Position numbers and translations under genes: made by a program. A DNA stretch of 64,000 bases from Allokutzneria oryzae (GTDB lineage Bacteria; Actinomycetota; Actinomycetes; Mycobacteriales; Pseudonocardiaceae): the NCBI RefSeq assembly GCF_042429765.1, contig NZ_JBHLZU010000023.1, positions 124,001 to 188,000 on the forward strand. Direction: 5' to 3'. Shown one piece after another: positions 57,925 through 64,000 of this stretch. Numbering within the stretch: the first letter of the stretch is position 1; each line of letters opens with the position of its first letter. The notes under the pieces are model-generated. The model searched no databases, was not told where the DNA came from, and worked only from the letters and a program-made list of their open reading frames with translations.

Positions 57925-58772
57925 TGACTCCGACCGCGACCGCGGTGCGCGGCGGTTGGGAGCGCGGCCGGACGGAGCTGCGGCAGTCGTTCACCAACGG
58001 CACCGAGCTGGTGGGCCACCTCCTCTGGCCGACGCTGATGGTGATCGTGACGGTCTTCCTGCGGAACACGTCCTTCGGCGGCACCGGGTTCCTGCTCGGC
58101 ACCCTGGTCCTGCCCAGCGTTCTCGGCATGAACGCCGCGATGTCGATGGTCAGCATCAGCCAGCAGCTCACCGCCGACCGGGAGGACGGCACGCTGTTGC
58201 GCGCGAAGGCCACCCCGAACGGAATGGTGTGCTACCTGATCGGCAAGATCATCTCGGTGGCCGGCGGCACGGTCGTGGATCTGGCGATCTTCCTGGTTCC
58301 CAGCATGATCCTGGTGAGTGGCCTCGCCACGGGCAGCGTGGGCTCCTGGCTGACCCTGGCGTGGGTGCTCGTGCTCGGGCTGCTGGCGGCGCTGCCGATC
58401 GGCGCGGTACTGGGGTCGATGTTCACCAGCGCCCGCGGCCAGGGACTGCTCACGCTGCCCATCCTCGCGCTGGTCGGGATCTCCGGGATCTTCTACCCGA
58501 TCACCGCGCTGCCGGACTGGCTGCAGTGGGTCGCCCAGGTCTTCCCGGTTTACTGGCTCGGCCTCGGCATGCGGTCCGCCCTCCTGCCGGACAGCGCCGT
58601 GAGCATCGAGATCGGCCAGTCCTGGCGGCACCTGGAGACCATCGGTGTCCTGGGCGCGTGGTTCGCGCTCGGCCTGGTCGTCGCCCCGATCGTGCTCCGG
58701 CGGATGGCCCGCCGGGAGTCCGGTTCAGCAGTGGCCCAGCGGCGGGAGCGTGCCCTGCGGCGGATCGGCTGA
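57924..58772 (+). CDS. ABC-2-type exporter permease
   Basis: A 282-residue membrane protein with six transmembrane segments and the ABC-2 pattern (SISQQLTADREDGTLLRAKATPNG between TM2 and TM3; ISGIFYPITALPDWLQWVAQVFPVYWLG in the late loop). It forms the exporter with the ATPase gene that it overlaps. Substrate unknown; antibiotic or lipid export is usual. Confidence 0.93.
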   Translation: MTPTATAVRGGWERGRTELRQSFTNGTELVGHLLWPTLMVIVTVFLRNTSFGGTGFLLGTLVLPSVLGMNAAMSMVSISQQLTADREDGTLLRAKATPNGMVCYLIGKIISVAGGTVVDLAIFLVPSMILVSGLATGSVGSWLTLAWVLVLGLLAALPIGAVLGSMFTSARGQGLLTLPILALVGISGIFYPITALPDWLQWVAQVFPVYWLGLGMRSALLPDSAVSIEIGQSWRHLETIGVLGAWFALGLVVAPIVLRRMARRESGSAVAQRRERALRRIG

Positions 58773-58927
58773 TCGCCTCGCTCCGTCCCTGAGCAGCGTG
58801 CCCCGGTTGGCTTGTGGCCCGCCGAGTTCGAACGCAACGGGCACTTTGCACTCCGCGGAAACGAGATCACCTCAAGTTCCCCTACCTTCGGTTAACAGCC
58901 GGGGACTGCCATGCTTCTCGCCCTATC

Positions 58928-58966
58928 CGAACATTCCGCAACTATGGAGGAAACTGCGGATGTTCG
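58928..58966. terminator. Hairpin between convergent permease and VanZ genes
   Basis: CGAACAT(T)CCGCA pairs with TGCGGATGTTCG over 12 bp with one bulged T and a 14-base loop. The stop codon of the VanZ-RDD gene (58942) lies in the loop. Likely a shared terminator for both converging units. Confidence 0.55.
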
Positions 58967-60111
58967 CTCACGGCTGGTTCGGCTCGGGGCGTGTCCAGGA
59001 CGCAGCGGGTGCCCGCGAGCACGTCGTGCCACGCCCGCTGGTCCCGGCGAGCCGCCGGCGCGAACAACAGCAACGAGAACACGGCGATCCCGACGATGGC
59101 GACGACCAACAATGGCTCGTGGCCGGGCAGCCCGAAGGTTTTCGCCATCGTGAGGCGGTCGATCGCGCGGGCGCCCATCTCACCGAAGACGACCACGAGC
59201 GCAACTAGGCCGAGCGCGCCGACGGGGCCACACCCCTCTCGCACCACGATCCGTCCGACAGTGATCGGCGTGCGGTCGACCATGCGCACCTTGAACTTGA
59301 GCCGCTTGCCCGCAGGCGTGTACCCGTCAGTCAACAGCGGCACAACGATCCGAAGCACGGCGAACACCACCGCTACCGTCCACCCCGAGCCGAACTCGGT
59401 CAGCAGGTAGACCAGGATCACGGCGAGGCATGAAAGGGCAACGTCCATGCAGTAGGCGATGATCTGCCTCGGGAGTCCGACTGCGTCGAGCTGGGCACGG
59501 GCCTCGCTGGCGGGCAACACCTTCGGCACGATCAGCGCGGCCGGGGCGATCAGTCCGCCGATCGCGGCGCCAGCGGCGTTGGCCATCAGGTCGTTGACGT
59601 CGAAGAGCCGGTACGGGCAGGGATAGATGCCGAAGTTGCCGGTCACCTGCATGATCTCGATCGCGAGTGACACCGCGAGACCGACGAGTGCCACCCAGTG
59701 CCGCCGGAGCCCGTATGCCTTGCGCAGCAACACACCCAGCGGCACGAACAGCGCGATGTTGAAGACCCAGGACAGCAGCGGGCCGCTGGTGAAGCCCCGT
59801 TCCGTCCAGGTGTCGAATACGAACTGGAACGGCGTCCACTGTGGACTCGGTGGCGCCACGCACACGGTGCCGATCTCGGGGAACGGCATCAGCACCAGGG
59901 CGAGCGCGACCAGACTGTAGAGCAGTCCCGCATAGAAGACGAAGGTGCGCCGCGGCTCCACCCGGCCGAAGCGGAAGTAGTGGAAGGCCACCGCGGGAAC
60001 AAGCAACGCGATGCCAGTCACCAAGAAGAACAGGAAGCCGTTCTGAATGTTCTGCGTGTGTTCGGGAAGCAAGAGTCTCTTCTGACGCGAGGCGGCGATG
60101 ACCGACCCCAC
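58942..60111 (-). CDS. VanZ-RDD fusion membrane protein
   Basis: About 389 residues. The first half is a VanZ-like four-helix domain (NIALFVPLGVLLRKAYGL, LAIEIMQVTGNFGIYPCPYRLFDVNDLMANAAGAAIGG), and the second half an RDD domain (GLPRQIIAYCMDVALSCLAVI, TPAGKRLKFKVRMVDRTP). VanZ-like proteins are linked to teicoplanin tolerance and envelope processes; RDD domains occur in ion or lipid transporters. The start is uncertain: GTG at 60111 is the most 3' start that leaves the first helix intact, but no ribosome site is clear and the frame is open to 60177. Confidence 0.78.
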   Translation of the reverse strand: MGSVIAASRQKRLLLPEHTQNIQNGFLFFLVTGIALLVPAVAFHYFRFGRVEPRRTFVFYAGLLYSLVALALVLMPFPEIGTVCVAPPSPQWTPFQFVFDTWTERGFTSGPLLSWVFNIALFVPLGVLLRKAYGLRRHWVALVGLAVSLAIEIMQVTGNFGIYPCPYRLFDVNDLMANAAGAAIGGLIAPAALIVPKVLPASEARAQLDAVGLPRQIIAYCMDVALSCLAVILVYLLTEFGSGWTVAVVFAVLRIVVPLLTDGYTPAGKRLKFKVRMVDRTPITVGRIVVREGCGPVGALGLVALVVVFGEMGARAIDRLTMAKTFGLPGHEPLLVVAIVGIAVFSLLLFAPAARRDQRAWHDVLAGTRCVLDTPRAEPAVSEHPQFPP

Positions 60112-60252
60112 GGCCGACAGCGGACGGACTCCGTCAACGCGGTCGTGATCTTCGTGGCATCGGTGGGACCGCCCCACCCTAGAGTCTCAAGAGGGCGATG
60201 TCTGTCGTGCTGGCACCCCAATGCATCGGGGTGCCAGCACGTGCTCTCCCCG

Positions 60253-61416
60253 CTACCCGACGGTGACGGGCTGCTCCCAGTCGATGTGGTGCTGGTACAC
60301 CCAGGCTTGGAAGGCCCGCCGTCGCTGCAACGCCTTCTCCCTGTCCTCCTCGCTCTGCGGCGCACCCGTCATCCTGCCGGTGTCTCGGGCCGCGCTGTTC
60401 GCGACGATCTGCTCGACACGATCGCGCCGGAGGCTTTCGTAGGCGCGGAACGCCTGGTCCCTTGGCAGATCGCGCAGGCACTTCGCCAGCGTCACGGCGT
60501 CTTCGAGCGCCATGGAGGCACCTTGTCCGGCGGCGGGCGAGGCGGCGTGGGCGGCGTCGCCTGTCAGCACCATGCGGTCGGTGTACCACTGCGGCGTGGT
60601 CGGGATGTCGTAGACGTTGCTGCCGATGACCTCCGCCTCCGTGGACTGGATGATCTCCGCAGCGGGGAAGGCGTCGTCGGCGAAGTACGAGCTCGCGTGG
60701 TCTTTCCATTGCTGCACGGTCATTCCCGAGCAGTCCAGCTTCTCGCCGGGAAGGCGGCTGAACCACCACGTCTGACCGGTCGGCACGACGATGTAGCCGA
60801 ACGCGGCACGCGCTCCGTGGGCGAAGGTGTAGGTGTTCGGCTCCACATCGGTCCGCGCCGGCGCATAGCCGTAAACGACGTTGAGGCCGGTGTACCGCGC
60901 GGGTGTGGCGTCGGGATTGATGACGGCGCGCGTGGTGGAGTGCGTACCGTCGGCGCCGATGAGCACATCCCCCTGGGCGGTGCTGCCGTCGGCGAAGGTC
61001 GCCGTCGCGCGCTTCGCCTCCGTCGCGGCGATCAGGCGCTTGCTGTGCTCGACCCGGATCCCGCGCTTGGCCGCCTCATCGTGCAGCAGCTGGTAAAGCG
61101 CGGACCGCCGCAGCGTTCGCGGACCAGGGACCGAGCCCATGCCCTGCGCGTAGCTCTGCTCCCCGAGCTGCCGCCCGGTCCCGTCGACCAGCCGCACGCC
61201 CTGCGCGGGATAGGAATGCTCCGCGACAGCCTGGTCGAGACCGACCGCGGCGAGGGCGTCCATGCCGTTGTGCATGATCGTGAAGAACGCCCCGGCGTCG
61301 TTCGCGCCGGTCGGGTACGCCTCGTGCACGGTCGCGTCGATTCCCGCCTTGTGCAAGGCGATCGCGGCAACCGTGCCCGCGATGCCCCCGCCGACGATCA
61401 CAACGTCGCTGATCAT
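60253..61416 (-). CDS. FAD-dependent aromatic monooxygenase (PHBH/PgaE-like)
   Basis: A 387-residue class-A flavoprotein monooxygenase. FAD site: GGGIAG near residues 9-14 after DVVIV, the DG motif GDVLIGADGTHSTTR, and the GD motif VLTGDAAHAASPAAGQGASMALEDAV. ATG at 61416 begins the Rossmann strand. Substrates are usually phenols, polyketides or drugs such as tetracycline. No pathway genes adjoin it, so the role is open. Confidence 0.93.
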   Translation of the reverse strand: MISDVVIVGGGIAGTVAAIALHKAGIDATVHEAYPTGANDAGAFFTIMHNGMDALAAVGLDQAVAEHSYPAQGVRLVDGTGRQLGEQSYAQGMGSVPGPRTLRRSALYQLLHDEAAKRGIRVEHSKRLIAATEAKRATATFADGSTAQGDVLIGADGTHSTTRAVINPDATPARYTGLNVVYGYAPARTDVEPNTYTFAHGARAAFGYIVVPTGQTWWFSRLPGEKLDCSGMTVQQWKDHASSYFADDAFPAAEIIQSTEAEVIGSNVYDIPTTPQWYTDRMVLTGDAAHAASPAAGQGASMALEDAVTLAKCLRDLPRDQAFRAYESLRRDRVEQIVANSAARDTGRMTGAPQSEEDREKALQRRRAFQAWVYQHHIDWEQPVTVG

Positions 61417-61930
61417 TGCTCCCCCGTCTACCTCGGTCGCTCCGCGATGGCGGCGGCCCACGCTTAGATCTCACCATCGACCGGCTCCGCCCGGTCGGCC
61501 GCCGCGTTGAACAGGGCGAACAGGCCGTCGAAGTCGTACACCGCCACGAGCGCAGTCCCCCGCCCGATCTCCGCCGCCCCGGCCCGGCCCGCGCACCGCC
61601 ACCACCGCGAGCCCGCCCCAGTCCATGTCCGGCTGCCGTCCCACCCTGGCCCGGGCCGTGGTCCCGCACGCGCGACGCACCACCTCACCGACCCCACCCG
61701 CGCGCCCCCGAGCCCACCCCCGGAACCAAGCCGCGCCCTCCTCCTCTTCCTCTTTTCGCGTTTTGTCACCTTGATGCGAAATGGGAGCGCTCTTTCTCGC
61801 ATCAAGGTGACAAAACGCGAAGTCCCGAGCGCGCCAAGCCATCGCACGCAGCAGGGGGCGGCGAAGTGGGGCGCGGTGTCGGGTCAGTCGGCACGCGTAG
61901 GTGGCGAAGTCGGCGTTGCCAAGGGGGACT
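61417..61930. other. 514-bp intergenic region containing repeat copy 5
   Basis: Holds the inverted palindromic repeat copy (61755-61821) and, before it, a C-rich tract (about 61660-61750), which is G-rich on the minus strand. A short minus-strand frame ending at 61464 encodes VYDFDGLFALFNAAADRAEPVDGEI, which looks protein-like, but I could not define a credible start or family for it. Confidence 0.55.
61755..61821 (-). repeat. Palindromic intergenic repeat, copy 5 (near-perfect, inverted)
   Basis: 67 bp with perfect 25-bp inverted arms (61755-61779 and 61797-61821; outer part TTCGCGTTTTGTCACC) around a 17-base centre containing GAGCGCTC. The asymmetric centre (AAATGGGAGCGCTCTTT) is the reverse complement of that in copies 1, 3 and 4, so this copy is in the opposite orientation. 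Confidence 0.95.
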
Positions 61931-62593
61931 TCAGACGCTGCGCAGCACCGAGACGACGGCGCCCAGGACAACCGCCCGGTCACCGTCGATCACGTCGTAA
62001 GCCGGGTTGCGCGGTTCGAGATAGACGTGTCCGTTGCGGCGGCGGTACACCTTGACGGTGGCCTCGTCGTCGATCATCGCGGCGACGATCTGTCCCGAAT
62101 GGGCCTCGGACTGCTGCCGCACCACGACGATGTCGCCGTCGCAGATCGCGGCGTCGATCATCGAGTCACCACGCACCCGCAGTCCGAAAACGGTGCCGCG
62201 CCCGGCGAGCTCGCGGGGCAGCTTCAGGACGTCGTCGACGTGCTCTTCGGCCGTGATGGGAGTTCCCGCGGCGATGTGGCCGACCACGGGCACGGTCACC
62301 GAGTTGTCGGCAGGCTCTCGCGTCGAGGGCTCCCGCAGGAACACCCGCACGTCGATCGGCCGGGACACCGTTGCGCCGCGGCGCAGGAAGCCCTGCTCCT
62401 CCAGGCTCGCAAGGTGCTTCGACACCGATGACGACGACCGCAGGCCGACGGCGTCGCCGATCTCCCGAGTGCTCGGCGAGTACCCGTGCTTGACCACCCA
62501 GTCCCTGATCGTGAGCAGGATCTGCTGCTGGCGCTGCGGCAGCGTCGAGGCGTCCAGGTGCTCGAACACATCAAGATCGTCGAAGGCGGTCAC
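61931..62593 (-). CDS. LexA-type repressor
   Basis: A 220-residue LexA/S24 protein. N-terminal winged helix (STLPQRQQQILLTIRDWVVKHGYSPSTREIGDAVGL), cleavage site Ala109-Gly110 in VVGHIAAGTPI, catalytic Ser144 in RGDSMIDA and Lys181 in ATVKVYRR, so it should self-cleave when RecA is activated. GTG at 62593. No SOS box (GAAC-N4-GTTC) is visible in its 80-bp upstream region, although true lexA is normally autoregulated, so it may be a paralogue with other targets. It is divergent from a broken kinase gene. Confidence 0.92.
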   Translation of the reverse strand: MTAFDDLDVFEHLDASTLPQRQQQILLTIRDWVVKHGYSPSTREIGDAVGLRSSSSVSKHLASLEEQGFLRRGATVSRPIDVRVFLREPSTREPADNSVTVPVVGHIAAGTPITAEEHVDDVLKLPRELAGRGTVFGLRVRGDSMIDAAICDGDIVVVRQQSEAHSGQIVAAMIDDEATVKVYRRRNGHVYLEPRNPAYDVIDGDRAVVLGAVVSVLRSV

Positions 62594-62675
62594 CCGCGGA
62601 ATGGTAGATGCAGGCACCGGCGACCACGCCACCGGCTCACGCGCGGCACCTCCTCGGAGCCCCTACGATCAACAC

Positions 62676-63118
62676 GTGGCGGTGATCTTGGTGACGGGCA
62701 TGTCCGGCACCGGGAAGTCGACGGTCCTGAACCACTTGGCGCGGCGGGGATACCGCGTGGTGGACACCGACCTCGGTGGCTGGATCGAAGACGTCCCCCT
62801 TTCGGATGGCACCGGCGCGGAGCCGCGGTGGCGCGAGGACCGGATCGGCGCGCTGATCGCGGAGCGGGCACGGTGTGCAACCAGGACGCGTTCTCTCCCC
62901 GGTTCGACGAGGTCGTCTTGCTCGGCGTCCCCTTGGACGTGATGCTCGACCGCGACACGAACCCGTTCGGGAGGACCGCACAGGAACGTGACCGGATCAT
63001 CACGGACACCACCGAGGTCGAGCCGCTGCTCCGCAAGTCGGCGACCGTGGAGATCGACACCCGTTAGCCGCTCCGCGACGTGGTGGGCCACCTGGCAGCT
63101 CTCGCCGATCCCCGCTGA
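62676..63118 (+). pseudogene. Frameshifted P-loop (shikimate kinase-like) ATPase gene
   Basis: Starts well with a GTG and a P-loop GMSGTGKST, then RRGYRVVDTDLGGWIEDVPLSDGTG and REDRIGALIAER. Near 62870 the coding similarity jumps to another frame (CNQDAFSPRFDEVVLLGVPLDVMLDR, then DTNPFGRTAQERDRIITDTTEVEPLLRKSATVEIDTR), with family residues missing at the joint. A TAG (63065-63067) follows, yet similarity-like sequence (PLRDVVGHLAALADP) continues to a TGA at 63116. Frameshift plus deletion plus early stop point to an inactive gene. Confidence 0.75.
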
Positions 63119-63148
63119 CAGTCCCCCTTCACGGCGCAGAATCCGCTC

Positions 63149-63577
63149 ATGACGTTCGAGAGCGAGTACGCGCGCATGTGCGCGGAGACGAACCGGGTGT
63201 TCACCGCGAAGGCCGAGAGGATCGCCCAAGAGGCGCTGAGGGCGCTGTCCCCGGAGTCGCTCGGCTCCCGTGACGGGCTCCGGCGGGCGCACGACGCGAT
63301 GAGCGACCAGCTCACCAAGCTTGTGGCCGCGTCCCGGGACGCCAGCGCGACCTTCCGCGACTCCGACCTGCCGGTCGCGATCCGGGCCGATGCCCATGGT
63401 GACCAGTGGGTCGATCCGGTGGCCGACGCGGTGGGCACCCTGGCCGCCGCGCTCGCCCGTGCCGTGACGCTGCTCATCGGACTCACCTGCGGCGACCTCA
63501 CCGACGAATCGACCGGGCCGTGGGCCACGGCGGCTCTCGACGCCGTCCGAGACGCCGCTTCCACGATCCACCGGTAA
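63149..63577 (+). CDS. Conserved hypothetical protein, helical
   Basis: A 142-residue protein, almost wholly helical and rich in Ala, Asp, Arg and Thr. No signal peptide, membrane segment or known motif is seen. Codon usage is typical of the genome, which supports it as a real gene. ATG start; the ribosome site is weak. It lies 41 bp upstream of the CGNR-type gene in the same direction. Confidence 0.6.
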   Translation: MTFESEYARMCAETNRVFTAKAERIAQEALRALSPESLGSRDGLRRAHDAMSDQLTKLVAASRDASATFRDSDLPVAIRADAHGDQWVDPVADAVGTLAAALARAVTLLIGLTCGDLTDESTGPWATAALDAVRDAASTIHR

Positions 63578-63618
63578 GGCTTGTGCTACGTTTTTACCAG
63601 TTACAGGCGAGGAGGGAC

Positions 63619-64000
63619 ATGGAGACACCACTGTCCGACTACGCGCGCGGGGCGGCGGTGGCGACCGACCTGGTCACCACGTCACCCACCGTTCGGGAGG
63701 AGGCGCTGCCGACACCGGGCGCGCTGGCGAGCTTCCTCGAGGAACACCGCATCCGCCTCGACACTGTCTCCTTTCCGAGCGCCGAGGACCTCCACCACGT
63801 GCATCTGCTCCGCCGAGAAGTCCGCGCCATCATGGAGACCGAGACGGCCGACCAGGCCGTCGCGGGCGCTCACGTGCTGATCGGGCGCGCCGGTCTCGCT
63901 CCCCGGCTGCGCCACTCCGACGACGGGTGGCAGTGGTCCGTCCCGACCGCGCCCGGCGCGGGCCTGGCCGACGAACTCGCCGCCCTGATCGGGCTGGGCC
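63619..64000 (+). CDS. ABATE/CGNR zinc-finger family protein, cut by window end
   Basis: The open frame starts at ATG 63619 (GGAGG just upstream) and runs off the window without a stop, so only about 127 residues are seen. The start METPLSDYARGAAVATDLVTTSP, followed by LASFLEEHRIRLDTVSFPSAEDLHHVHLLRREVRAIME, resembles the N-terminal ABATE stress-response domain of CGNR zinc-finger regulators; the zinc finger itself would lie beyond the window. Confidence 0.65.
   Translation, partial: METPLSDYARGAAVATDLVTTSPTVREEALPTPGALASFLEEHRIRLDTVSFPSAEDLHHVHLLRREVRAIMETETADQAVAGAHVLIGRAGLAPRLRHSDDGWQWSVPTAPGAGLADELAALIGLG

Overview
The window is very GC-rich (protein-coding third positions almost all G or C, many GTG starts, short or absent leaders, Lsr2, MbtH, F420-type and SARP-type proteins), so it comes from a filamentous actinomycete. 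The style of the genes and the dense NRPS locus suggest the Pseudonocardiales (Saccharothrix, Lentzea or Amycolatopsis type), but I cannot fix the genus from sequence alone.

Layout. 1-9 kb: a large SARP/AfsR-type regulator convergent with a LuxR-type regulator, a PGPGW membrane protein, a degenerate tyrosine-recombinase-like protein, and a TetR gene divergent from a ketoacyl-ACP synthase III/acyltransferase pair with a perfect 13-bp inverted-repeat operator between them. An ArsR/glyoxalase-fold pair and a small PLDc_N membrane protein follow. 9.1-37.9 kb: one long minus-strand biosynthetic operon. Read in its own direction it encodes a stand-alone PBP-type thioesterase (SurE-like), an ArsR-like regulator, MbtH, NRPS-1 (A-PCP / C-A-PCP-E / C-A-PCP), a PRMT-fold methyltransferase, NRPS-2 (C-A-PCP-E / C-A-PCP / C-A-PCP-E, no thioesterase), a VioC/AsnO-like 2-oxoglutarate oxygenase, an MFS exporter and a cytochrome P450. 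Several junctions are stop/start overlaps. 39-52.7 kb: secreted alkaline phosphatase, Lnt-like acyltransferase, TetR, a secreted beta-trefoil protein, an alpha/beta hydrolase behind a near-perfect iron box, FolE and a divergent Cys-rich regulator, M20 peptidase, phosphoribosyltransferase, an F420-type reductase with a membrane protein, and a GT1 glycosyltransferase. 52.9-64 kb: DUF4142 protein, Lsr2, a poorly coding 1.2-kb stretch, an HTH_38-MarR fusion regulator divergent from an ABC exporter, a VanZ-RDD protein, an FAD monooxygenase, a LexA-like repressor, a broken kinase gene and two small genes, the last cut by the window edge.

How the operon should work. The six modules in order give Phe - D-X2 - X3 - D-(basic)X4 - (Orn/Arg-like)X5 - D-Thr by hand-read specificity codes (Phe and Thr match canonical codes; the others are weaker). 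The last NRPS domain is an epimerase and no thioesterase is fused, which is the arrangement served by trans-acting PBP-type cyclases, so the predicted product is a head-to-tail cyclic hexapeptide. The methyltransferase keeps the double-Glu loop spacing of arginine N-methyltransferases and the oxygenase keeps the Fe/2OG residues of arginine beta-hydroxylases. I infer that one or both basic residues are N-methylated and/or beta-hydroxylated guanidino amino acids. I do not recognise the cluster as a known one.

Scattered structure. Five intergenic copies of a roughly 65-70-bp palindromic element, four of them next to G-rich tracts, and at least 14 exact copies of an 11-bp palindromic word (TCCACWGTGGA) cut across genes and intergenic DNA and are not explained by the annotation.
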